53,589 nucleotides of DNA from an uncultured Planctomycetia bacterium (GTDB taxonomy: Bacteria; Planctomycetota; Phycisphaerae; FEN-1346; JAACEH01), in contig CAIYVX010000089.1 of NCBI GenBank assembly GCA_903929765.1, forward strand, positions 1-53,589, given 5' to 3'. The translations under genes and the position numbers were made by a program. The notes under the pieces were generated by a model. The model was not told the DNA's origin. It worked only from the letters and a program-made list of their open reading frames with translations, and ran no database searches. Below are positions 8,286 through 14,880 of the stretch, piece after piece (the stretch's first letter is position 1; each line of letters starts with the position of its first letter).

Positions 8286-8318
8286 GGGTGGCATGGTCCA
8301 CGCTTGCGTGGCCATGCG
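8286..8318 (+). repeat. GGGTGGCATGG hairpin at the 5' edge of the TSUP gene
   Basis: The element begins GGGTGGCATGG and folds through CCACGC/GCGTGG. It is nearly identical to copies at 3223, 21368 and 40833. It provides an in-frame ATG for a longer, probably unused, start of the TSUP gene. Confidence 0.8.
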
Positions 8319-8351
8319 AAAAGATCACCCTCCCGATATTACATTTGGATT

Positions 8352-9041
8352 TCACAGCACCGGCAGCGGGCCCAGCGTCGCCCCGCCCCACATCTCGATC
8401 CGGTAAACGTCGTCCCCCAGATAGCGCAGCGTCAGACCCGACCCCGCCGCCCCGCTCACGTCCACCGCGAACCGCGTCCGCTCCGCCCGGCCCTGACCCT
8501 TCAGCGCCGCCTCCGTCACGTCCAGCAGGCCCAGGAACCGGCTCCGATACTGGTCGTTTCGCAGCGCCGCCGCGTCCGTCCATTTCGCCGTCTCGCTCTC
8601 ATGAACCTTCGCTTTCACGAAGCCCACAAAGTCCGATAGAAATTCGTTGGCGCTCTCCGGCGACTGATTCCGCAGGCTCTTGAGCAGTTCCGCCGGCAGC
8701 GGACCTTCGTAACTCACCCCCACGTTGATCGTCTGCAACACGATAAAGTGCGTCACCCGGCCCGACAGGTCGAGTTTCCACCGGGCCGCGCCGCCCGCCG
8801 GCGCCGCCACGTGTACCAGGTGAATCACCGTCGGCCACGGCTGCTGGAGATCGACGCTGTAGCCGTCGCCCGTCGCCACGGCGCTCGGCCCGAGGGCCTT
8901 GCCGACGTTCTGCGCACTCATCGTCCTCAGGGCCACGCCGTCATACGGATTAGCCATGCACCCGCCCAGGGCCACCCCGGTCGCGATGATCGCCAAAAAC
9001 GCAGTTCCCAGCCGCAATGATGAAATCCTGCTGTGCCTCAT
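8352..9041 (-). CDS. Lipoprotein of unknown function
   Basis: ATG at 9041 follows GGGAGGCGGGAAG, a strong ribosome-binding site. The product begins MRHSRISSLRLGTAFLAIIATGVALGGC, a typical signal peptide with a lipobox (LGGC) at about residue 28. The mature part of about 200 residues (ATGDGYSVDLQQPWPTVIHLVHV, THFIVLQTINVGVSY, LRYLGDDVYRIEMWGGATLGPLPVL) looks globular and mixed alpha/beta. I do not recognise a domain. It is expected to be anchored to the outer or inner membrane through its lipid. It is separated from the TSUP gene by a repeat of the GGGTGGCATGG type. Confidence 0.8.
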   Translation of the reverse strand: MRHSRISSLRLGTAFLAIIATGVALGGCMANPYDGVALRTMSAQNVGKALGPSAVATGDGYSVDLQQPWPTVIHLVHVAAPAGGAARWKLDLSGRVTHFIVLQTINVGVSYEGPLPAELLKSLRNQSPESANEFLSDFVGFVKAKVHESETAKWTDAAALRNDQYRSRFLGLLDVTEAALKGQGRAERTRFAVDVSGAAGSGLTLRYLGDDVYRIEMWGGATLGPLPVL

Positions 9042-9068
9042 CTTCCCGCCTCCCACAAGTTCACCAGC

Positions 9069-9097
9069 AGTTTGATTGACCGAGCCGCAAGTTTCAA
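9069..9097 (-). promoter_or_regulatory. Candidate promoter of the lipoprotein gene
   Basis: On the - strand TTGAAA (9097-9092) and CAAACT (9074-9069) are 17 bases apart, about 28 bases upstream of the start codon. Confidence 0.5.
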
Positions 9098-9117
9098 CTA
9101 AATTCCCGCTCCGGAAT

Positions 9118-9141
9118 GTAGGTTGGGCCCTGGCCCGACAT
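9118..9141 (+). repeat. GTAG-headed REP-like hairpin
   Basis: GTAGGTTGGGCC-CT-GGCCCGACAT. The same 24 bases recur at 21333-21356, and a close copy lies at 30275-30298. Confidence 0.8.
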
Positions 9142-9147
9142 AAAAAG

Positions 9148-9181
9148 AATGCAGGCCGAGTCGCCAGACCCGGCCTGCATT
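9148..9181 (-). terminator. Strong (possibly bidirectional) terminator
   Basis: AATGCAGGCCG (9148-9158) pairs perfectly with CGGCCTGCATT (9171-9181). On the - strand the stem is followed by CTTTTTAT, as expected for a terminator of the glycosyltransferase-membrane protein pair that ends at 9200. Confidence 0.8.
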
Positions 9182-9199
9182 TTGATTATGTCCCAAAAA

Positions 9200-9661
9200 T
9201 CAGACGTCCAGGTCGATCGTCGCCGGACGACCGGCAATCGGCGACGGAATTCTGAGGCTGCCGCGCTGCGGCGTCTCTTCCCCGCGGGCGCAGAAATACC
9301 CGATCACCCGCACCGTCACATAGACCACCGCCAGCGTGAACAAGCTGGCCACCGCCGCCAGTGCCCCCATGAGCCGGGCGTGCCGCCCCGTAAAAAACCG
9401 CCCCATGCCCGCCGATTCCAACCCGAAATCGGCATGGAAGAAGTCCTGCAAGCGCATCAGCGCCGCATTGATCAGGGCCATCTCGCCCCAGATGCTGGCG
9501 ATGATCGCCGCCACCAGGCCCAGAGTCACCGCAATGAAGCCCCAGCGCGGCCGACGCACCTTCCCGCTCAGCCAATGCCCCACTTCACGCAGCGGCAGCA
9601 ACACCGCCATCACAAAGTAAAACATCCCGCCAATACCAGTGCCAGGCAACCCAGGTGACAT
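9200..9661 (-). CDS. Small integral membrane protein, unknown function
   Basis: This 153-residue protein has three clear hydrophobic segments (GGMFYFVMAVLLPL, WGFIAVTLGLVAAIIASIW, LMGALAAVASLFTLAVVYVTV) and a polar C-terminal tail. Its start codon lies one base after the stop codon of the glycosyltransferase upstream, so the two are almost certainly co-transcribed and translationally coupled. It may be an accessory subunit of the polysaccharide synthase; this is inference from position only. A terminator follows. Confidence 0.75.
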   Translation of the reverse strand: MSPGLPGTGIGGMFYFVMAVLLPLREVGHWLSGKVRRPRWGFIAVTLGLVAAIIASIWGEMALINAALMRLQDFFHADFGLESAGMGRFFTGRHARLMGALAAVASLFTLAVVYVTVRVIGYFCARGEETPQRGSLRIPSPIAGRPATIDLDV

Positions 9662-9662
9662 T

Positions 9663-10700
9663 TCAGTGTCCTTTCTCGTAAACCTTAAGTGACTTACGCA
9701 ACACGATTTCCGACCAGATCGCCTCGAACAGATAGAAGGCGTTCACGAAACGCAACACGAAAAAACTCGGCAAACTCGCCAGCGCCCGCAGCGTCTCCCC
9801 GCGGGGAATCGCCTTGTAGAGTACCGGAATGGCAATGCAGGGAATGTCGATCGCATAGCCCAGCAGGAAAAACGGGCTGACAAAAATCGCCAGCAGCGGG
9901 ATCGCCACCAGATACACCACCGTCGCCACCACCGCGTCCCACAGCGACACCGCCACCATCATCCGCAGCACCGGGATGTTCGCCAGCGTCTTCCAGTGCA
10001 CCAACACGTTCTGAATGAACCCGTGCGACCAGCGCTTCAGTTGTTTGCCCATGAAGTTGAAATCGTGCGGCTCAATCGGGTAGCACATCGCCTCCGGCAC
10101 GAACCGCACCTTGTGGCCCGCCTCGTAATAGCTCCAGGTCAGGTCCATGTCCTCGGCCATCGTCCGCGTGTTCCACCCGCCCGCCGCCTGGAGAATCTCC
10201 GTCCGGTAAACCGAAAAACACCCCGACGAAATCATCGGCTTCCCGTAATAATCCTGGACCGGCTTATAGAAAGTGAAGGCAAAAAGGTATTCGATGTACC
10301 GCCCGCGCTCCCAGATCGTCCGCACGTAGCGCGGCAAAACGTACCCGCACGCCGCCGCCACGCCCGGTTCCTTGATGCTCGGCAGCAGTTTTTCGATGGC
10401 GTCGTGTTCCAGAGTGGTGTCCGCGTCGATGGCCATGACGTAGGGCGTCTTGACCGTAGCCAGGGCGAAGTTCTGAGCCCCCGCCTTCGTCCCCGTGTTG
10501 GCCGGAGGACGCATGACCGTGGCCCCGCAACCTCGGGCCAGGTCGCCCGTGTTGTCCTTGGAATGATCATCAATTACGATGATCTCGTCCGGCGGCACCG
10601 TCTGGTTCTGAATGCTCCGAACGGTGTCGACGATCGATTCCGCTTCGTTGTACGCCGGCACCAACACGGTTAATCCCGTGGTGCGCCCCTGCGAACTCAT
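9663..10700 (-). CDS. Processive-type family 2 glycosyltransferase (membrane polysaccharide synthase)
   Basis: Start ATG at 10700 follows AAGGAG by nine bases, and the longer frame has no ribosome-binding site. The 345-residue product shows the full GT2 set: VPAYNE at 14-19, the DD of VIDDHS at 44-45, the DAD metal site at 92-94, the ED of MAEDMD at 183-184 and QLKRW at 220-224, the last being typical of processive synthases. The C-terminal 110 residues hold two to three membrane segments. It resembles poly-N-acetylglucosamine, hyaluronan and cellulose-type synthases, but is short and lacks a PilZ domain, so the sugar cannot be named. It is coupled with the membrane protein downstream. Confidence 0.88.
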   Translation of the reverse strand: MSSQGRTTGLTVLVPAYNEAESIVDTVRSIQNQTVPPDEIIVIDDHSKDNTGDLARGCGATVMRPPANTGTKAGAQNFALATVKTPYVMAIDADTTLEHDAIEKLLPSIKEPGVAAACGYVLPRYVRTIWERGRYIEYLFAFTFYKPVQDYYGKPMISSGCFSVYRTEILQAAGGWNTRTMAEDMDLTWSYYEAGHKVRFVPEAMCYPIEPHDFNFMGKQLKRWSHGFIQNVLVHWKTLANIPVLRMMVAVSLWDAVVATVVYLVAIPLLAIFVSPFFLLGYAIDIPCIAIPVLYKAIPRGETLRALASLPSFFVLRFVNAFYLFEAIWSEIVLRKSLKVYEKGH

Positions 10701-11118
10701 GGCTACCTGCTCCTTGACGGGTTTCCAGACCGTCGCCCGAACTTCCGAACGCGATACCACTACTGAAAACCCGGCTCGCAACTGTCCCGGCTGTCCCGTT
10801 CCTGCTCCGCGACAACCACCCTGCGGCGCCTCTCTATGCTGAAATCGCTGGTCGAAATCCTGCCTGTCGGCAACCCGCTATGGGGTAAAGCGGACCATTG
10901 TATCATCACTTTCGTCAAATGAAACGAAAATCCGGCAATTTCCGCGCCCCTGTTTTACCCCCCCTCCCTCATGCCCTGAGCGTGCCGGTCGTTGCTTTTG
11001 TTTTGCCGTTCCTTAAGCCTTAAGTCTTAAGCCTTTAGCCTGCTGTTCTCCCGATTCCGCTGGACGAAGGCGGGTCAAGGCTTTAGAATTGCCCGCTGCT
11101 CTGGAGGAGACACAAACG
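10701..11118. other. Divergent intergenic region with a long leader for the glycosyltransferase
   Basis: On the - strand a TACAAT box (10902-10897) would give a leader of about 190 bases for the glycosyltransferase. It contains a small hairpin (CCGCT/AGCGG near 10873-10891). The leader does not match a cyclic-di-GMP or other riboswitch that I know. The right part holds AAGCCT-type low-complexity repeats (11011-11050). No coding sequence is supported here. Confidence 0.4.
11011..11050. repeat. AAGCCT/AAGTCTTAA low-complexity repeat
   Basis: This is a string of short, partly palindromic units of the type CTTAAGCCTTAAGTCTTAAGCC. Similar strings occur at 23538-23578, 32352-32382, 37093-37133, 38536-38574 and 51741-51770, always between genes and often beside other repeats. 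Confidence 0.7.
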
Positions 11119-12231
11119 ATGACGTGGCGAGCGATTCTGATTATGACGGTCATCCTGGCCGCCGGGGCGGTAGCTTGTGCCGCCGGGCCCGACAAGAATA
11201 CCCCGCCGACTACGGCCCTTACGCCCGCTTCCGCCGCCGCCCCGCAGCGAGCGGTCGGCGAAATCGTCACCCCCATCCGCGCCACCCCGCCCGACAAGCC
11301 GGTCAATCTCCCGGAGGCCGAAAAGAATAAGGACGTCATCAGGTCCATCCCCAACATCGTCATCGACCGCCAGAACCGCACCGTCACCGTCGCCGGCTTC
11401 GTCTGCATGCGCGAGGGCTTCCTCGAACTCTTCGCCACCGCCAACGGCATCCGCGAATGGGAATCCCTGGTCGAACTCAAGGCCACGCCCCTCAACGTCA
11501 ACGTCGCCCTCATCCTCCTCGGCCTCGCCCCGGGCAACCCCGTCACCTGGACCGATAAGGGCGAATTCCTCCCCCCCGCCGGGCCGGTCGTCCGCATCTT
11601 CATCGAATTTGACAAGGACGGCAAACAGCAGCGCGTCGAGGCCAACGAGTGGCTCATCGACAATGCCACCGACAAAATGGCCGCCCCCCAAAAGTGGGTC
11701 TATTGCGGCGGAGCCTCTCGAAACGGCGTGTTCCTCGCCGATTACGAGGGCACTGTCGTCTGCACCGTCAACTTTCCCACCGCCATCCTCGACCTCCCCT
11801 TCGAGTCCAACTCCAAGGGCAAATACCCCGAAGGACTTTCCTTCAAGTGCCGCACCGACGTCATTCCACCCGTCGGAACCCCCATCAAACTCGTCCTTCA
11901 GGCCACCGGCGACGTGATCAAAGGCCCCAAGCAGACCTGGGTTCTGATCATCGACAAGAACGGCAAAATGACCCTCGAAGGCCAGCCCTCCTCCCTCGAA
12001 GACCTCGAAGCCAAACTGGCCAAAAAGGATGCCTATCTCCGCAATGTCCAGATCCAGGCCGATCCCGATTCCGCCGTCAAATTGAGCCTCCAGGCCATGC
12101 GCCTCATCACCAAATTCGGCCTCGAACCGCAGTTGACCGAAAATGGCCCCATGGCCCCCGGATCCTCCGCCACCTCGGCCAGGTCTGCCACACCCGCCAC
12201 GTCGAGCGCTCCCGCCACGCCAGGCAAATAA
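11119..12231 (+). CDS. Exported protein with YdjY-like domain and ExbD/TolR-like C-terminal segment
   Basis: ATG at 11119 follows GGAGGAGACACAAACG. The product begins with a signal peptide or lipobox-like region (ILIMTVILAAGAVAC). Residues about 65-240 (IPNIVIDRQNRTVTVAGFVCMREGFLELFATANG, ESLVELKATPLNVNVALILLGLAPG) match the YdjY-like domain seen in many planctomycete exported proteins. Residues about 265-345 (KQTWVLIIDKNGKMTLEGQPSSLEDLEAKLA, VQIQADPDSAVKLSLQAMRLITKFGL) follow the pattern of the periplasmic ExbD/TolR fold. That domain call is by pattern only. The C-terminal 30 residues are Ser/Ala/Pro low complexity. A periplasmic location is expected; the reaction, if any, is unknown. Confidence 0.75.
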   Translation: MTWRAILIMTVILAAGAVACAAGPDKNTPPTTALTPASAAAPQRAVGEIVTPIRATPPDKPVNLPEAEKNKDVIRSIPNIVIDRQNRTVTVAGFVCMREGFLELFATANGIREWESLVELKATPLNVNVALILLGLAPGNPVTWTDKGEFLPPAGPVVRIFIEFDKDGKQQRVEANEWLIDNATDKMAAPQKWVYCGGASRNGVFLADYEGTVVCTVNFPTAILDLPFESNSKGKYPEGLSFKCRTDVIPPVGTPIKLVLQATGDVIKGPKQTWVLIIDKNGKMTLEGQPSSLEDLEAKLAKKDAYLRNVQIQADPDSAVKLSLQAMRLITKFGLEPQLTENGPMAPGSSATSARSATPATSSAPATPGK

Positions 12232-12258
12232 TGTTTTTCCCGGTGATGTTGCATTTCC

Positions 12259-12306
12259 GGGTGCCACACTTTGGCCCAGCGGGCTGTTTCGCTGGGCAAA
12301 GTGTGT
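12259..12306 (+). repeat. CACACTTTG hairpin after the YdjY-like gene
   Basis: The element starts GGGTGCCACACTTTG and closes with CTGGGCAAAGTGTG. It may also end transcription of the gene upstream, though no T-run follows. Confidence 0.8.
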
Positions 12307-12397
12307 GTTCGGCGGCACAACTTGACACCAATCAGCCGGGGGTCAAGGTGCGGCCTGCATTTTCCGACAATAACGCTCGGATCCTTTTGGGGGATGT

Positions 12398-12427
12398 TTA
12401 TGTTCTGCGCCGCAGAAACTGTATAAT
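12398..12427 (+). promoter_or_regulatory. Candidate promoter of the TPR protein gene
   Basis: TATAAT at 12422-12427 is clear; the -35 (TTATGT at 12398-12403, 18-base spacing) is weak. Transcription would start about 78 bases before the ATG. Confidence 0.4.
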
Positions 12428-12511
12428 GGGAGAAGAGGAACCAGCCCGCTTTTGCCGATGAAACCTCTGCCGACGCGGTCCGGGGCACGCGGCCGCGAAA
12501 GGAGGACGAAC

Positions 12512-14038
12512 ATGAATCGCCTTTTATCCCTGACGGCCCTCGCCATTTCCTCGCTCCTGGCCTCCGTCGCCGCCGGCCAGGGTTACGTTGATATGCGCGC
12601 CAACAACTCTGCCCTGTCCTTTTACCCCGCGGCCCCCTCGCCCTACTCCAACCAGAACTATTCCGCCACGAGCTTCTACGGCATGAACAACCTGCGCTAC
12701 GGCGCCTCCTTCCAGGGCCATCGTAATTTCCTCGAAGATTCCTACACCAATAACGGCATGACCCGGTTTTACCGCGACACCGTCAGCGCCACCGACGTGA
12801 CCAACGGCATGAGCTCGCCCGGCCCCGTCCGGCCCTACTATAATCCCAGCTCCATGGTCTCCAACGGCGCCACCATCAACACCAGCCCCGCCTTCAAACC
12901 GGCCGACCCCTTCGGCCTCTTGCCCAGCGCTTTCAACACCCAAGCCTTCGTCTCGAACACCAACTACGGCCGCCGCCTGAACCCAACCTCGCCCCTCTAC
13001 CTCGGACCCGCCACCGACGCTCAGGGCCGGCCGATTCTCCAGGGCTCCGAAAACCAGGGCCTCCTGCCTTCCACCAACGGCACGAACCAAAATCAGGATC
13101 AAACGGGACGACTCTTCGCCCCCACCCTGCCCCTCACCCTCCCGCCGCCCTCGATTTTCTCGCCTCAGATCACCTTCTATTCCGCCGCCGAGGCCGGCAT
13201 GAAGCCCCAGGCCAATCCCACCGGCCGCATCATGCCTCTCACCCCCGGAACCACCACACCGTCGCAGGAACCGGAATTCCAGAACGAACCGGAGCAGCCC
13301 GCACCCTGGATGCTGATGCCCAACGGGCAGGCCCCGAGTGGCGCCTTGCAAAACGGCAACTTTCCGACCAAAGGTTCAAACTTCGGACCGGTCCTTCCCC
13401 ATAACAATGAATATGTCCCCGACTATTTCGACCAATACCTGCCCTCAGGCAAGACACGCGCTCCCAACGGCGCCAAGCCCTCAGGTCCGGCCGCCGGCCA
13501 GCCCGCCGCGCCCGGCGGGGAAACCGCCGTTAAAGAGGCCAAAGAGCCAAAAGAGACCCAGGTCGGACCCGCCAAGCCCAAGCCCGTCGGCGAACAGTAT
13601 TATCAATTGGCCATGATCGACCTTCAGGCCGGCGCCTATCGACCGGCCGCCGAGGCCTTCGACCAGGTCGTCCAGTTCGAACCCGCCCTCAAGTTCCAGG
13701 CCGAGCGCGGCCAAGGCCTGGCCCGCATGCTCTCTTCCGACTACCATGCCGCCGCCCATCTGCTCGCCAAAAACCTCATCAATCAGCCCGACGCCACCTC
13801 GGCCTTGTTCCGCGTCGGTTCACTCGTCGACCGCCAGAAGGATTGGGACGCCGCCGACGCCGACCTGACCGCCATCCTCAAAGACTCCCCCGCCAGCGCC
13901 GACCACGCCTTCGCCCTGGCCTACCTCCGCATTTTCTCCGGTCGCCCCCAGGGCCTCGACGCCTACCTCCGGACCGCCGAGAAAAATCCCGACCTCGCCC
14001 CCGCCGTCAAAATCCTCCGCGCCAGGATTCAACAATAG
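12512..14038 (+). CDS. Exported TPR-containing protein, unknown function
   Basis: ATG at 12512 follows AAAGGAGG, and the product opens with a signal peptide (MNRLLSLTALAISSLLASVAAGQG). Residues about 25-370 are low in charge and rich in Asn, Pro, Ser and Tyr, with no recognisable domain. They look like a disordered or surface-exposed region. Residues about 385-505 are helical and TPR-like (YYQLAMIDLQAGAYRPAAEAFDQVVQFEP, FRVGSLVDRQKDWDAADADLTAILKDSP, HAFALAYLRIFSGRPQGLDAYLRTAEKNP). The protein could scaffold a periplasmic or outer-membrane complex. The next gene starts 55 bases downstream with its own promoter. Confidence 0.8.
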   Translation: MNRLLSLTALAISSLLASVAAGQGYVDMRANNSALSFYPAAPSPYSNQNYSATSFYGMNNLRYGASFQGHRNFLEDSYTNNGMTRFYRDTVSATDVTNGMSSPGPVRPYYNPSSMVSNGATINTSPAFKPADPFGLLPSAFNTQAFVSNTNYGRRLNPTSPLYLGPATDAQGRPILQGSENQGLLPSTNGTNQNQDQTGRLFAPTLPLTLPPPSIFSPQITFYSAAEAGMKPQANPTGRIMPLTPGTTTPSQEPEFQNEPEQPAPWMLMPNGQAPSGALQNGNFPTKGSNFGPVLPHNNEYVPDYFDQYLPSGKTRAPNGAKPSGPAAGQPAAPGGETAVKEAKEPKETQVGPAKPKPVGEQYYQLAMIDLQAGAYRPAAEAFDQVVQFEPALKFQAERGQGLARMLSSDYHAAAHLLAKNLINQPDATSALFRVGSLVDRQKDWDAADADLTAILKDSPASADHAFALAYLRIFSGRPQGLDAYLRTAEKNPDLAPAVKILRARIQQ

Positions 14039-14058
14039 GACACGCGAAAAAAAACCGT

Positions 14059-14087
14059 TTGACTTTCGGCCCTTCTGGCTACATAAT
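14059..14087 (+). promoter_or_regulatory. higBA promoter giving a leaderless message
   Basis: TTGACT (14059-14064) and CATAAT (14082-14087) are 17 bases apart. The ATG of higB begins six bases after the -10 box, so the expected first transcribed base is at or within a base or two of the start codon. No ribosome-binding site is possible. Confidence 0.75.
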
Positions 14088-14093
14088 GTAATC

Positions 14094-14402
14094 ATGCGGA
14101 TCATCAAGCCGGCTCGCCTTCACGAATTCGCCTCGCGGCATGCGACCGCCGCGGCATCGCTCGAGCGCTGGCTGGAGGTCGTCAGGGCCGCGCGGTGGCG
14201 GAGCCTGGCGGATGTGCGGCTGATCTTCCGCGACGCCGACGTGGTACGAGTCGGCAGCGGTCGGCCGGTGGTCATCTTCAACATCGCCGGCAATCGCTAT
14301 CGGCTCATTGCCGCAATACATTACAACCTCGGCAAGGTCTTTGTCCTGCGGTTTTTGACCCACGCCGAATACAGTAAAGAGCATTGGAAGGACGGGCTAT
14401 GA
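14094..14402 (+). CDS. higB: HigB-type toxin (mRNA interferase)
   Basis: This 102-residue protein matches the HigB_toxin family of RelE-like ribosome-dependent mRNA endonucleases: MRIIKPARLHEFASRHATAAASLERW at the N-terminus, the central FNIAGNRYRLI strand motif and YNLGKVFVLRFLTHAEYSKEHWKDGL at the end. As in that family the toxin precedes the antitoxin. Its stop overlaps the antitoxin start (ATGA). The promoter places transcription start at the ATG, so translation should be leaderless, which may lower toxin output relative to HigA. GC content is high and similar to the surroundings. Confidence 0.92.
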   Translation: MRIIKPARLHEFASRHATAAASLERWLEVVRAARWRSLADVRLIFRDADVVRVGSGRPVVIFNIAGNRYRLIAAIHYNLGKVFVLRFLTHAEYSKEHWKDGL

Positions 14403-14821
14403 AAACTGCTACGCATTCTCTCGATTTTCGCCGTCTGCCCACAGACTACGCCGGGCTGGTGAGCATGCTTCCGCTGCGTCCTATTCACGACCGGATCGAT
14501 GTGGCCAACGCCTCCGAGGTTCTCGACGCCCTCGCCGGCCACGATCTGACCGCCGACCAGGAGGACTATCTGGACGTGCTGTCTGACCTGGTCGACAAGT
14601 ACGAAACGGAACATTCGCCGTTGCGGCTGGCCGAGAGCACCCCGCTCGACCGCTTAAAATTCGTCGTCGAACAGGCCGGTCTCAGCGCCTCTGACTTGGG
14701 CCGGCTTCTTGGCAATCGCGCCCTCGGCTCGCTCCTCCTGACCGGCCGCCGCCAACTCAGCAAATCGCACATTCGCCGTCTGGCCGACCACTTTCGCCTC
14801 GACCCCGGCTACTTCTTCTGA
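14399..14821 (+). CDS. higA: HigA-type antitoxin with C-terminal HTH
   Basis: The ATG overlaps the higB stop by four bases, so the pair is translationally coupled. The 140-residue protein has an N-terminal toxin-facing segment (DYAGLVSMLPLRPIHDRIDVANASEVLDAL), the TADQEDYLDVLSDLVDKYE helix typical of this HigA subgroup, and a C-terminal helix-turn-helix (GLSASDLGRLLGNRALGSLLLTGRRQLSKSHIRRLADHF). It should bind HigB and repress the promoter at 14059-14087. A clear paralogue without a toxin lies at 51848-52264. Confidence 0.93.
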   Translation: MKTATHSLDFRRLPTDYAGLVSMLPLRPIHDRIDVANASEVLDALAGHDLTADQEDYLDVLSDLVDKYETEHSPLRLAESTPLDRLKFVVEQAGLSASDLGRLLGNRALGSLLLTGRRQLSKSHIRRLADHFRLDPGYFF

Positions 14822-14843
14822 AAACCACGTTTCCCCCCGCTCA

Positions 14844-14871
14844 TTGCACCCTAACACGTCCCCGCTATAAT
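14844..14871 (+). promoter_or_regulatory. Promoter of the PocR-GAF-PP2C gene, near-leaderless
   Basis: TTGCAC (14844-14849) and TATAAT (14866-14871) are 16 bases apart. The ATG begins nine bases after the -10 box and no Shine-Dalgarno sequence is present, so the leader should be about three bases. Confidence 0.7.
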
Positions 14872-14880
14872 GTCCGTGAC

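Noticed and set aside
10701-10902. Cyclic-di-GMP (GEMM) riboswitch in the glycosyltransferase leader
   Set aside because: The conserved ACGCAAAGCC core is missing on the - strand.
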